Below, piece by piece: positions 18,683-27,097 of a stretch of 64,000 nucleotides of DNA. The stretch lies in contig NZ_JAGSGB010000001.1 of assembly GCF_020092905.1 (NCBI RefSeq), forward strand, positions 124,001-188,000, written 5' to 3'. The notes under the pieces were generated by a model. The model was not told the origin of the DNA and searched no databases. It saw only the letters and a program-made list of their open reading frames with translations. The translations under genes were made by a program, and so were the position numbers. Every line of letters starts with the position of its first letter. The stretch's first letter is position 1. This DNA comes from Pacificimonas aurantium (GTDB taxonomy: Bacteria; Pseudomonadota; Alphaproteobacteria; Sphingomonadales; Sphingomonadaceae).

Positions 18683-18713
18683 GGCCCCGGACCGGCTAAG
18701 CCGATCCGGGGCC
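18683..18713. terminator. Bidirectional hairpin between convergent genes
   Basis: GGCCCCGGA (18683-18691) pairs perfectly with TCCGGGGCC (18705-18713), leaving a 13-base loop that itself contains CGGC/GCCG. It sits between the convergent MFS and dioxygenase genes. The plus strand lacks a T-run. Confidence 0.5.
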
Positions 18714-18737
18714 CGCTCGCTCGCACACCCACTTGGG

Positions 18738-19550
18738 CTATGCAGCTTTGGGGACGTCCCCATCCTCGATCTGAACGCGGTAGCCGGAGCGGAGCTGCGG
18801 GAAATAGTCCCACACCGCCAGATGCCAGGTGCAGCGATTGTCCCAGAAGGCCACCGAGTGCGGCTCCCAGCGAAAACGCACCTGGAAATACTCGTTCGCG
18901 CAGTGCTGGAACAGGAAGCGCAGGATCGCATCGCTTTCCTGTTTCGACAGCTCATTGATATGACTCGTGAAGCCCGGGTTCACATAGATGACCTTGCGTC
19001 CCGTGACCGGGTGCGCCCGAATGACCGGGTGCGTCGCGATCGGATAGTCGCCTTTCGGGTCGAAGCGGCCGAAAGCCAGCCGGCCGTCATGAGTGGCCGT
19101 CAGCCCCTCGAGATAGTCCTTCATGCGGTCGGACAGAGCGTCATAGGCCGCATACATGCTGGCGAAGACCGTGTCCCCGCCCAGCTTCGGCAAGGTATGG
19201 AGATAAAGGATACTGCCCATGGGCGGCTTTTCGGCGCACGACATGTCAGTATGCCATTCCTCGCCGGCGACATGCTTCGACGTTTCGTCGGCGTGCAGCT
19301 TCCGAACTTCGGGATGATCCGGAAGTCCCTTCAGCGCGTGGCGCTGCAGGGCACCGAAATGCTGACCGACGCGCTTCAGCGACACCGGGTCAAGCTGCTG
19401 GTCGCGAAAGAAGATGACCTGATGCTCTGCCAGCGCCCCGTGCAGGTCCTCGACCTGCGCGTTGGACAGCGGCTGGGTCAGGTCGACGCCCTGAACGACC
19501 GCCCCGATCGTCGGCGTAAGCGGCTCCGCCGTCAAAGTCTCGTAACTCAT
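18738..19550 (-). CDS. TauD/TfdA-family Fe(II)/2-oxoglutarate dioxygenase
   Basis: The 270-residue protein has the iron-binding HTD motif in EEWHTDMS and the distal His in NRCTWHLAVWDY, followed by the 2-oxoglutarate-binding Arg in LRSGYRVQ. This is a complete TauD/TfdA enzyme. Relatives hydroxylate taurine, aryloxyacetates or similar substrates and release a phenol or sulfite. In this cluster it may remove a side chain from an aromatic substrate before ring attack. It is divergent from the GntR gene, with operator-like sites between them. Confidence 0.88.
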   Translation of the reverse strand: MSYETLTAEPLTPTIGAVVQGVDLTQPLSNAQVEDLHGALAEHQVIFFRDQQLDPVSLKRVGQHFGALQRHALKGLPDHPEVRKLHADETSKHVAGEEWHTDMSCAEKPPMGSILYLHTLPKLGGDTVFASMYAAYDALSDRMKDYLEGLTATHDGRLAFGRFDPKGDYPIATHPVIRAHPVTGRKVIYVNPGFTSHINELSKQESDAILRFLFQHCANEYFQVRFRWEPHSVAFWDNRCTWHLAVWDYFPQLRSGYRVQIEDGDVPKAA

Positions 19551-19590
19551 GGTCCGCAGAATTCCCTATTCTTCCAGTTCTAAAATCATA

Positions 19591-19646
19591 TTGTCATACA
19601 CTATATCCGGCCAGCGCTTGCCGCAACCATTGTATACAGCATACAA
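19591..19646. promoter_or_regulatory. Operator pair in the dioxygenase-GntR gap
   Basis: TTGTCATACAC (19591-19601) matches the FadR-type consensus but for its last base. A second dyad, TTGTAT-5-ATACAA (19630-19646), lies between it and the regulator gene. The pair suits autoregulation and control of the divergent dioxygenase gene. Confidence 0.5.
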
Positions 19647-19720
19647 ACAATTTGTTGAGGCTTGTGAATTGCGATGCCGAGGGCAAGGCAGTAACGATTC
19701 AGGGCAAAGGGGTTTTGGAA

Positions 19721-20389
19721 TTGGCGCGAACGAGCGACCGAATCGTCCGGCAGGGGACGCTGCGGGACCGGGTCTATCAGAAGCTGCGCGACGACATTCG
19801 CACCGGGGCGTTCGATGCAGGTTCGCGTCTGGTCGAGGTCGAGCTGGCCGAGCGCTACGGCGTGTCTCGGACTCCCATTCGTGAGGCTCTGGTCCAGCTT
19901 GCCCGGGAAGGGTTCGTCGCGAAGTCCGGCCGAGGCTACGCCATGCTCATGGACAGCCAGGAGGACATCGCCGACCGGCTCGCCGTGCGCGAACTCCTCG
20001 ACGTGGCCATGGTTCGCGGGGTGGCGACACGCCCTTCTTCCGAGCGCGATGCGGGGCTGGAGCGGCTCTATGCGAAGGCCCTGACGGCGCACAGGAACAA
20101 CCGGCCCCGGGCGTTCGCCACGGCGCAGAAGGAGTTTCGCCAGTTCCTTCGGACACAGTGCGGCAATGCCGTCCTCGCGCATCATAACGAAATGGTGGAC
20201 GACAGCTTTCGCCGCGCAAGAGCCCAGCTTTATGAAGACCGCGACAACCGCGAAGTGACGCTGTCGGGAGACCGCGAACTGATCGACGCGCTGACGCAAA
20301 ACGACCCTGACCGCGCGGAAGCGCAGACCCGGCGCTTCCTGGAACGGGTGCGCAGCTTCTATCGGGATTTGCCGAGCGCTGAGAGCTGA
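19721..20389 (+). CDS. GntR-family regulator, FadR/FCD type
   Basis: A winged-helix domain (TLRDRVYQKLRDDIRTG ... YGVSRTPIREALVQL) is followed by an all-helical FCD effector domain. I chose TTG 19721 because AAAGGGG lies 8 bases upstream. The longest ORF starts at TTG 19652, right against an operator dyad and without a ribosome site. FCD regulators usually bind organic or aromatic acids and leave DNA when bound. It lies beside operator-like sites and among catabolic genes, so it is a candidate repressor of the cluster. Confidence 0.8.
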   Translation: MARTSDRIVRQGTLRDRVYQKLRDDIRTGAFDAGSRLVEVELAERYGVSRTPIREALVQLAREGFVAKSGRGYAMLMDSQEDIADRLAVRELLDVAMVRGVATRPSSERDAGLERLYAKALTAHRNNRPRAFATAQKEFRQFLRTQCGNAVLAHHNEMVDDSFRRARAQLYEDRDNREVTLSGDRELIDALTQNDPDRAEAQTRRFLERVRSFYRDLPSAES

Positions 20390-20392
20390 GCG

Positions 20393-21430
20393 TCAGGCTG
20401 CCGGCTTCGCCGCCCGCACCATATCCAGCGCCACGTCGACGATCATGTCTTCCTGACCGCCGACCATACCGCGCCGGCCCAGTTCGATCAGGATCGCCCT
20501 TGTGTCGAGACCATATTCGGCCGCGGCTTTTTCGGCATGGCGCAGGAAGCTCGAATAGACTCCGGCATAGCCGAGGCTCAGCGTCTCGCGGTCGACCCGC
20601 ACCGGTCGGTCCTGAAGCGGGCGGACGAGATCTTCCGCCGCATCCATCAGCGCCATCGGATCGCAGCCATGGTTCCAGCCCTTGCGATCGGCGGCAGCGA
20701 CGAAAACTTCCAGAGGAGCATTGCCGGCACCTGCGCCCATGCCCGCCAGACTGGCGTCGATCCGGACGGCGCCCGCCTGCGCGGCGACGATCGAGTTCGC
20801 AACGCCCAGCGACAGGTTGTGATGCGCGTGAATACCGCGCTGGGTCTCCGGTCGCAGGATCTTGTCGTAAGCGGCCAGACGTGTCCGTACGCCGTCCATA
20901 TCCAGCGCGCCGCCGCTATCGGTGACGTAGATGCAGTGCGCGCCGTAGCTCTCCATCAGCGCCGCTTGCTGGGCGAGCAGCTCCGCGTCGATCATGTGGC
21001 TCATCATCAGGAATCCGGACACGTCCATGCCCAGGTCGCGCGCGATGCCGATATGCTGCTTCGAGACGTCCGCCTCCGTGCAGTGCGTGGCAACCCGCAC
21101 CGACCGTACGCCGAGCGCGTGAGCGCGCCGCAGATCTTCCGCGGTCCCCACGCCGGGAAGGATCAGCGTCGTCAGGACAGCGTTTTTGAGAACGCCGGCC
21201 ACCGCCTCGATCCAGTCCCAGTCGGTATGGGCGCCGAAACCATAGTTGAAGCTTCCGCCGGACAGACCGTCGCCATGGGCCACCTCAACGGCGTGGACGC
21301 CGGCCTTGTCGAGCGCTCGTGCGATGGCACAGACATGGTCCAGCCCATAGCTATGCCGGATGGCATGCATGCCGTCGCGCAGGGTAACGTCCTGAATGTA
21401 AAGCGGATCGGTATCGGGGTTGAAGCTCAT
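20393..21430 (-). CDS. 4-hydroxy-2-oxovalerate aldolase
   Basis: The 345-residue DRE-TIM metallolyase has the N-terminal motif [24 protein letters not shown] for metal binding, and the conserved C-terminal [12 protein letters not shown] that meets the dehydrogenase. It splits 4-hydroxy-2-oxovalerate into pyruvate and acetaldehyde, the last step of meta-cleavage. Its ATG (21430) overlaps the dehydrogenase stop (ATGA), as usual for the channelling BphI/BphJ or DmpG/DmpF pair. It completes the lower pathway begun by the hydratase at 32.5-33.3 kb, about 11 kb away. Confidence 0.92.
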   Translation of the reverse strand: MSFNPDTDPLYIQDVTLRDGMHAIRHSYGLDHVCAIARALDKAGVHAVEVAHGDGLSGGSFNYGFGAHTDWDWIEAVAGVLKNAVLTTLILPGVGTAEDLRRAHALGVRSVRVATHCTEADVSKQHIGIARDLGMDVSGFLMMSHMIDAELLAQQAALMESYGAHCIYVTDSGGALDMDGVRTRLAAYDKILRPETQRGIHAHHNLSLGVANSIVAAQAGAVRIDASLAGMGAGAGNAPLEVFVAAADRKGWNHGCDPMALMDAAEDLVRPLQDRPVRVDRETLSLGYAGVYSSFLRHAEKAAAEYGLDTRAILIELGRRGMVGGQEDMIVDVALDMVRAAKPAA

Positions 21431-22371
21431 GCTGCCGCCGCCTTTCCATCCAGCATGGCGCGCGCCATGCGGTCGGCAGTCGCCTTCGCGGCCGCCGTCA
21501 TGATATCGAGATTGCCGGAGTAGGAGGGCAGAAAGTCGCCCGCCCCTTCCACTTCCAGAAAGATGCTGGCTTTCAGGCCGGCAAACTCCCCGTGCCCGGG
21601 AATGCGCAGCTTCGAATTGTCGCCGAAGCGTTCGAACTGCACCTCCTGTTTCAGTCGGTACCCGGGAACATAGCGCCGGACCTCCTCTACCATCCCGGCG
21701 ACCGAGGCCCGGATCGCGTCCTCTTCGGCGAAGTCGCACAGGGTAAAGACGGTATCGCGCATGATCATCGGCGGTTCGGCCGGGTTCAGGATGATGATCG
21801 CCTTTGCCCGTTCCGCACAGCCAACCTGCTCCAGCGCCCGTGCGGTCGTCTGTGTGAACTCGTCGATATTGGCGCGGGTGCCCGGGCCGGCCGAGCGCGA
21901 ACTGATCGAGGCGACGATCTCGGCGTAGCGAACGGGGGCAACGCGCGCGACGGCGGCAACCATGGGTATCGTCGCCTGTCCCCCGCACGTCACCATGTTC
22001 ACATTCGGCACGTCGCGAAGCGCGTCGCCGTTCACCGGGGGGACGATAAAGGGCCCGATGGCAGCCGGGGTAAGGTCGATGACCCGCTTGCCGTCCGCGC
22101 GCAGAAGCGCGTCGTGCTGCGGATGAACACTGGCGGACGTGGCGTCGAAGACAATGTCGATGTCGGCATAGTCAGGCATCTGGCGCAGCGCCTCCACTCC
22201 TTCATGGGTGGTGGCGACGCCCCGTTCGCGCGCCATGGCCAGCCCCTGCGACTGGGGATCGATGCCGACCATCGCTGCAAGAGAGAGCGGCCCGGGATCC
22301 TTCAGAAGCTTGATCATCAGGTCGGTGCCGATGTTTCCCGATCCGACGATCGCGGCCTTCATTTGTGACAT
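21427..22371 (-). CDS. Acetaldehyde dehydrogenase (acylating)
   Basis: The 314-residue enzyme has the NAD-binding motif [11 protein letters not shown] and the active-site Cys in [13 protein letters not shown]. It converts acetaldehyde and CoA with NAD to acetyl-CoA. Relatives are BphJ, DmpF and MhpF. It is the first gene of the pair with the aldolase, which allows direct transfer of acetaldehyde between the proteins. A FadR-type operator lies just upstream, between it and the divergent dehydrogenase-like gene. Confidence 0.92.
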   Translation of the reverse strand: MSQMKAAIVGSGNIGTDLMIKLLKDPGPLSLAAMVGIDPQSQGLAMARERGVATTHEGVEALRQMPDYADIDIVFDATSASVHPQHDALLRADGKRVIDLTPAAIGPFIVPPVNGDALRDVPNVNMVTCGGQATIPMVAAVARVAPVRYAEIVASISSRSAGPGTRANIDEFTQTTARALEQVGCAERAKAIIILNPAEPPMIMRDTVFTLCDFAEEDAIRASVAGMVEEVRRYVPGYRLKQEVQFERFGDNSKLRIPGHGEFAGLKASIFLEVEGAGDFLPSYSGNLDIMTAAAKATADRMARAMLDGKAAAA

Positions 22372-22404
22372 TCAGAGCCCTTCCAATCGCAGCGTTACGT
22401 CCTA

Positions 22405-22415
22405 TTGTATGACGA
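22405..22415. promoter_or_regulatory. FadR-type operator, exact consensus match
   Basis: TTGTATGACGA fits TNGTNNNACNA. It sits in the 69-bp gap between the divergent acetaldehyde dehydrogenase and aspartate-dehydrogenase-like genes and could control both. Confidence 0.55.
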
Positions 22416-22440
22416 TCACACATTGATGTCGAGGTGAAGC

Positions 22441-23280
22441 ATGAAGGTTTCGTCGGGACTGCGCCGCATCGGTCTGATCGGCCATGGAGCGATCGGGCAG
22501 GAGATTACCGGAGCGCTCGGTCGTTTGGGCGAAGAGGACCGGCTTGCGGCAGCGCTCGTTCGGCAGGGGCGCAGCGCCCCTGCCGGCGTTCACTCCCTCG
22601 ACGCGCTCATCGACTCCCTCGTCGGCGCCCGGCCCGGCTGTGTCATCGAATGTGCCGGCCAGGCGGCGGCTGCGCGCTATGGACCGGGGCTGCTGGAGGC
22701 AGGCATCGACCTGATCCTGTCCTCGGTCGGAATCCTGGCCGATGACAGCGTGACTGCCGCCCTGCTGGATGCCGAGCACAGGGGCGGCGGACGACTGCTG
22801 CTCCCCGCGGGTGCCATTGCGGGCCTCGACGGCTTGGTGGCCGCGGCCCTCGCCGGCATCGACCATGTGACCTATTCCTCGCACAAACCTCCACATGCCT
22901 GGCAGGGCACCCCTGCCGAGCGATTGATCGACCTTGATCACGATGAGGATGAGATCATGTTCTTCGAAGGCTCCGCGCGCCGGGCCGCTAGCGACTATCC
23001 CAAAAATGCAAATGTTGCGGTCGCCGTGGGACTGGCCGGCATCGGCATAGACGACACCCGGGTACGCCTTGTCTCCTCGCGGAAGGTCGACGACCCTCTC
23101 GGCGTGATCGAGGCGGAGGGCAAATTCGGGCGGTTCCGGTTCGACATCCTCGCGCTGGCCGCGCCCGACAATCCGAAAACCTCGGCGCTCACCGCCTACA
23201 GCCTTCTCCAATGTGCCAGGCTGGAACAGGGACTGCCCATCTCCGCCTTGATCCAGCGCAAATCTAATATTGTAGGATGA
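22441..23280 (+). CDS. Aspartate dehydrogenase-like (NadX/DUF108) oxidoreductase
   Basis: The 279-residue protein has an N-terminal Rossmann motif IGLIGHGAIGQEI and the family's C-terminal catalytic region with SSHKPPHAW and KNANVAVAVGLAG. NadX-type enzymes oxidise L-aspartate to iminoaspartate for NAD synthesis. Catabolic-cluster paralogs may act on other amino or hydroxy acids. Its position between the aldolase pair and a GntR regulator, with an operator in front, suggests a catabolic role here rather than cofactor synthesis. GAGGTG precedes the ATG. Confidence 0.75.
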   Translation: MKVSSGLRRIGLIGHGAIGQEITGALGRLGEEDRLAAALVRQGRSAPAGVHSLDALIDSLVGARPGCVIECAGQAAAARYGPGLLEAGIDLILSSVGILADDSVTAALLDAEHRGGGRLLLPAGAIAGLDGLVAAALAGIDHVTYSSHKPPHAWQGTPAERLIDLDHDEDEIMFFEGSARRAASDYPKNANVAVAVGLAGIGIDDTRVRLVSSRKVDDPLGVIEAEGKFGRFRFDILALAAPDNPKTSALTAYSLLQCARLEQGLPISALIQRKSNIVG

Positions 23281-23357
23281 TGGTAGATCGGGACCGGCTT
23301 TATTGATAGACAGTTGCAATAAGGCCGGGTGGCAAGGGCAGCAGGGAGCCGGAACGC

Positions 23358-24053
23358 ATGAAAATCGAAGACCTTCGCATCGTCGAGAACCCGACACTGG
23401 TTCGCGACCATGCCGTCGAAAAGCTGCGGGACGCCATCTCTACCGGCTTCTACAAGCCCGGAACCCGGCTCGTGGAACGCGAACTGTGCGAGGCGCTGGG
23501 GGTCAGCCGCACGTCCGTGCGGGAGGCCATGCGTCAGCTGCAGGCCGAGAATCTCGTCACCGTCGGGCCGCGGCGCAACATCAGCGTCACCGTTCTCAGC
23601 CCGGAGGATGCGGAGGACATTTACGTCCTGCGCGAAATGATCGAAGCCAAGGCGGTCCACCGCCTGGTTCGCCGTAACGATCAGGCGGTGATTTCCGAGC
23701 TGACGGGCCTGTGGAAGGATATGCAGAAAGCTATCCGCAAGAACGACCTGCCCACCCTGTCCAAGATGGCGGGAGCGTTCAACGAAGCGGTGCTGCGCGG
23801 CTCCGGCAGCAAGGTCATTCACGATACCGGCCTGCAGCTTCTGAAACGGGTGAGCTACCTGCGCCTCGCCTCCATGTCCGAGCCCGGCCGTCTGGAAGGC
23901 GGCATGGAGGAATGGGATGCCATGATGGACGCCGTGGAACGGCGCGATGCCGATGCCGCTGCGGAAGCCATGGCGCGGCATGTCCGCGAATCGCGCCAGG
24001 CCATCGTCTCGCGTTTGAATGCCGAGCGCGACGCGGAACGGGAAGCGTCTTGA
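23358..24053 (+). CDS. Second GntR-family FCD regulator
   Basis: The 231-residue protein has a winged helix (DHAVEKLRDAISTGFYKPG ... LGVSRTSVREAMRQL) and an FCD domain with metal- or ligand-type His (VHRLVRR, MARHVRESR). It differs clearly from the regulator at 19.7-20.4 kb. It lies before the flavin hydroxylase gene, with an exact FadR-type site in the 71-bp gap after its stop. Which of the two regulators reads which operator cannot be told from sequence. Confidence 0.82.
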   Translation: MKIEDLRIVENPTLVRDHAVEKLRDAISTGFYKPGTRLVERELCEALGVSRTSVREAMRQLQAENLVTVGPRRNISVTVLSPEDAEDIYVLREMIEAKAVHRLVRRNDQAVISELTGLWKDMQKAIRKNDLPTLSKMAGAFNEAVLRGSGSKVIHDTGLQLLKRVSYLRLASMSEPGRLEGGMEEWDAMMDAVERRDADAAAEAMARHVRESRQAIVSRLNAERDAEREAS

Positions 24054-24069
24054 TCGTCATTTTTTATGA

Positions 24070-24080
24070 TTGTCATACAA
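24070..24080. promoter_or_regulatory. FadR-type operator before the flavin hydroxylase
   Basis: TTGTCATACAA is an exact, near-palindromic match to TNGTNNNACNA, 45 bp before the hydroxylase start. Confidence 0.6.
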
Positions 24081-24124
24081 ACTAGCAAAGGCTAGCTATT
24101 CCTCCCGAACAGGGAAGGAACGCT

Positions 24125-25348
24125 ATGTCGGTCAGCGATCGGGTTTTGATTGTCGGGGCAGGTCCCGTGGGAACGGTTCTTGCTCTGGCGTTGCGCCGCG
24201 CGGATATTCCGGTCCTTCTGGTCGAGGCTCTTCCGCGCCCCGAACATGACTGCCGGGCGGCATCGTGCCATCCGCCGACCATCGCGATGCTGGAACAGCT
24301 CGACCTCCTCCAGGACGGCATCGAGCAGGGTCTGGTTTCGCCGGTCTTCCACTATCATGACCGGGTCACCGGTAGCGTGGTCGGCCGCTTCGACCTGCGC
24401 GCCATGAAGGACCCGCCCCAGCACCCCTATGTGCTGCAGTGGGAACAGTATAAGATCGCCGACACCATTCTCGAACGGCTGTCGGATGACCCCGGTTTCG
24501 AGGCGCGGATGAACACGCGGCTAGTCGAATACCGGCAGGACGATCAGGGCGTCACCGCAACCGTCACCACCGCGAGCGGCGAGACCGAGGACCTGAGCTG
24601 CGCCTATCTGGTGGGTTGCGACGGCGGGCGCAGCACCGTCCGCAAGCAGACGGGCGTCGAGTTCGAGGGATTCACCTGGCCCGAGCGCTTTCTGAAGATC
24701 GACACCCGCTTCGACTTTCAGTCGCTGGGCCAGGATATCGCGAACCGGAACTACTTCTCCGACCCGGACGAATGGATGAACCTGTTCAAGGCCCGCGGAG
24801 AAGATGGCTCGGGAATGTGGCGTGCGGTCGGTCCGACCGACCCCGACGCGTCCGACGACGACATTCTCGATCCGGAGGCCATTCAGACGCGGCTGCAGAA
24901 GTTCTGCCCGCGCGACGAGGCCTACGAAATCGTGACCGTCGCCCTCTACAAGGTTCACCAGCGCGTGGCCGCCAGTTTCGACCACGGTCGCGTGCTGCTT
25001 GCCGGGGACGCCGCTCATGTGAACAACCCCGTCGGCGGCATGGGCATGAACGGCGGCATTCACGACGCGATGAACCTTGCCGCAAAGCTCGCCAAGATAT
25101 GGCACGAGGGCGCTGACGCCGCCGCGCTCTTCGCCCGCTACACGCGGCAGCGCCGCAAGGCGCAGATCGACGGCGTGCAGGCGCAAAGCATCGCCAACAA
25201 GAACACGCTGTCCGAACGCGACCCCGAGGTGCGCGCGGCAAAGCTCGCCGAAATCCGTCACGCGTCAGAAACCCCCGATCTGCACGACGCCTTCATCCGG
25301 CGCGCGTGCATGATCGACAGCTACACCGCGTCCGAAGCGGTCGAGTAA
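24125..25348 (+). CDS. FAD-dependent aromatic hydroxylase (MhpA/TfdB-like)
   Basis: The 407-residue protein has the three flavin hydroxylase fingerprints: GAGPVGT (residues 11-17, ADP binding), GCDGGRS (FAD/NADPH) and GDAAHVNNPVGGMGMNGG (FAD ribityl). The C-terminal thioredoxin-like domain of larger phenol hydroxylases is absent. It should add one oxygen to a phenolic or aromatic ring using NAD(P)H, preparing a catechol-like compound. It is followed 13 bp later by a cupin gene, so the two are co-transcribed. Confidence 0.85.
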   Translation: MSVSDRVLIVGAGPVGTVLALALRRADIPVLLVEALPRPEHDCRAASCHPPTIAMLEQLDLLQDGIEQGLVSPVFHYHDRVTGSVVGRFDLRAMKDPPQHPYVLQWEQYKIADTILERLSDDPGFEARMNTRLVEYRQDDQGVTATVTTASGETEDLSCAYLVGCDGGRSTVRKQTGVEFEGFTWPERFLKIDTRFDFQSLGQDIANRNYFSDPDEWMNLFKARGEDGSGMWRAVGPTDPDASDDDILDPEAIQTRLQKFCPRDEAYEIVTVALYKVHQRVAASFDHGRVLLAGDAAHVNNPVGGMGMNGGIHDAMNLAAKLAKIWHEGADAAALFARYTRQRRKAQIDGVQAQSIANKNTLSERDPEVRAAKLAEIRHASETPDLHDAFIRRACMIDSYTASEAVE

Positions 25349-25361
25349 GGAGCCTCCGCCC

Positions 25362-25892
25362 ATGAGCAATGTCGCACGCCACCCGCGCCCGGCCGAGATC
25401 GCCGACTGGTCTCTCGACCGGATCATGGATCGCTATGTCGCCAAATTCGGCGACCGCACCGCCGACTGGGACGCCTTCGCCGACGCCAATATCGAGGGCT
25501 ATCGCCGGGCGCAGCATCGGTTCGTCGGCGCGGGCGCGTCGGGCAAGCATGACGATGGCGGCATCGTGCCCGCGGGCAATTTCACGCTGTCGATCATGCT
25601 GGTGCCGCCGGGCCAGGGCAATGCCCCGCATACGCATGAGGTGGAAGAGGTGTTCTTCATCCTGCAGGGCCGCTGCATCGTTTTCATCGAGGATGAGGAC
25701 GGCAATCGCAAATCGGCCGAGCTTGGCCCCTGGGAAATGATCTCATGCCCGCCGGGCGTGATCCACGGCTATCAGAACGATACCGACGAGCCCGTCTATC
25801 TCCAGGTCATGCTGGGCCGCGGCAAGCCCGACGTCGCGGGCTTCACCGACCAGACGCTGTTCGACACGCGCCAGCGTCATCTGGGCGGTTAA
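25362..25892 (+). CDS. Cupin-domain protein
   Basis: This 176-residue single-cupin protein has the first metal motif PHTHEVEEVFFILQG and the second PPGVIHGYQN, so both His/Glu metal-ligand sets are present. It may be a small dioxygenase, an isomerase or a binding protein. Location directly after the flavin hydroxylase suggests it acts on that product. I cannot name the reaction. Confidence 0.72.
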   Translation: MSNVARHPRPAEIADWSLDRIMDRYVAKFGDRTADWDAFADANIEGYRRAQHRFVGAGASGKHDDGGIVPAGNFTLSIMLVPPGQGNAPHTHEVEEVFFILQGRCIVFIEDEDGNRKSAELGPWEMISCPPGVIHGYQNDTDEPVYLQVMLGRGKPDVAGFTDQTLFDTRQRHLGG

Positions 25893-25976
25893 TGGAAGCG
25901 GCTGGGCCGGCGGTCAGGCCGCTCCACCGATGTCTCAGCTTGGGTAGGAAACGGACCGGTAGGTTTTGGGTGGGGA

Positions 25977-26020
25977 AAGCTGCCGTGGAATGGCCACCGG
26001 GACTCTAGGAACGGCAGCTT
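25977..26020. repeat. 10-bp inverted repeat, AAGCTGCCGT/ACGGCAGCTT
   Basis: The arms lie at 25977-25986 and 26011-26020 with a 24-base loop. It may be the 3' hairpin of the hydroxylase-cupin unit or an intergenic repeat at the edge of the inserted AT-richer DNA. There is no gene from 25893 to 26048. Confidence 0.5.
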
Positions 26021-26048
26021 CCGACCCCGTTGCGGAATTTCTCTTCGG

Positions 26049-26720
26049 TTAGTCCTCTTCCCTTGCCATGACGGTCTGCAAAGGATTCGCCCGCTTACCC
26101 TTGCGGTATCGACTCTGGTAATCTCGGCGCTGCTTGGTCACCTCATACAGCACAATACCCGATGATGTGCCGAGGTTAAGGCTTTCGATCATCCCAAACA
26201 TCGGTATGGCAATGCAGGCATCACTGTGTTCTACAGCACGATCGCTTATCCCGCGCTTTTCATTCCCAAACCACACTGCGAGCTTCGTGTGTTCTGTGAA
26301 GTCGCCTTCGTGCAGCCAGACGTTTCTTTGGCCTTTAATGTGAGGTGATGTGACTACCGAGTGGAAGTTGTTCTTCTCTAATTGATCAAAGCAATCGTCG
26401 GTGCTGTCGAACCTCTTCACGAAGCTCCACTTCACTGCGGAGACAGAGGTCCGTGCTAATGACTTTCGCCCACGCATATCTTGCCAATCGTCAGGCAGAG
26501 ATCTTCTCGGATCGACGACATAAACCTTTTCGACGCCGAGCGCATTCACGTTGCGAATGACCGTCCCAATATTCTGAATATCGCAAGGGCTTTCGATTAC
26601 TGCTATCAGGTTCTTGCAGACAAATGGCTTGATAGCGTCAGCCCGCTTACGGACAGTTGGCTTCGATTTTTCCGGTTCATCTGTGTCCGTGTCAGCGGCA
26701 TACCACTGAAGGAGCCAGTT
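26049..26720 (-). pseudogene. SpoU/TrmH-family RNA methyltransferase lacking a start codon
   Basis: The open frame contains the complete SpoU knot motifs: motif 1 IAVIESPCDIQNIGTVIRN, motif 2 VWFGNEKRGIS and motif 3 ESLNLGTSSGIVLYE. These enzymes methylate ribose 2'-OH in tRNA or rRNA. Motif 1 lies upstream of the first usable start (GTG 26549). Reading on to the TAA near 26721-26723 I find no ATG, GTG or TTG codon, although the residues still look coding. The 5' end, including the start, was probably lost where the repeat at 26741 begins. The DNA is AT-richer than its surroundings. Confidence 0.6.
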
Positions 26721-26740
26721 TTAACACGAGGAAGAGTGAC

Positions 26741-26992
26741 GTCCGCTCCCCACCCTATTCTCGGCCACTCCGGTGCAGACCGCCCCAAGCCGACGCCGAG
26801 GCTGCTACGCCGCCTCCAGCTCGATCCCGGCCATGCCCGTCGCCCAGCTGGGCATCGGCTCGTAGAATATCTCTTCACCTTTCGCGCCGGGAACCGCGCC
26901 GGCAAGAGCGATCCAGGCCGCCACCTCGAATCCGCCATTGCCCGCGACCTCGAGAATCTGGCTGTTGTCGAGACCGGCAAGCGCCTGACCCC
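26741..26992 (-). pseudogene. Remnant of a second extradiol dioxygenase (carBb-like) gene
   Basis: Bases 26795-26992 match 29447-29644 (the 3' end of the intact dioxygenase gene) with seven mismatches by hand count over 198 bp. Bases 26741-26794 match 29334-29387 with five mismatches over 54 bp. A 59-bp piece present in the intact copy is missing between the two blocks. The remnant keeps the frame and stop codon (ending IELEAA instead of IELEVA), so it comes from a slightly diverged gene copy rather than a fresh duplication. Everything upstream in that gene is gone. Confidence 0.75.
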
Positions 26993-27097
26993 AATTGCGG
27001 ACGGTCGCTTGCTTCTGAGCCTTCCCCTGAAGCGGACATAACGATCAAGAGACGGCCCAGTTGTGCTCACACTTAAGACGTAGGTGTACTGTGCTTA

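Noticed and set aside
25977-26020. Insertion sequence end
   Set aside because: The inverted repeat is a single compact hairpin with no partner copy or transposase, so it is better read as a transcript-end or intergenic repeat.
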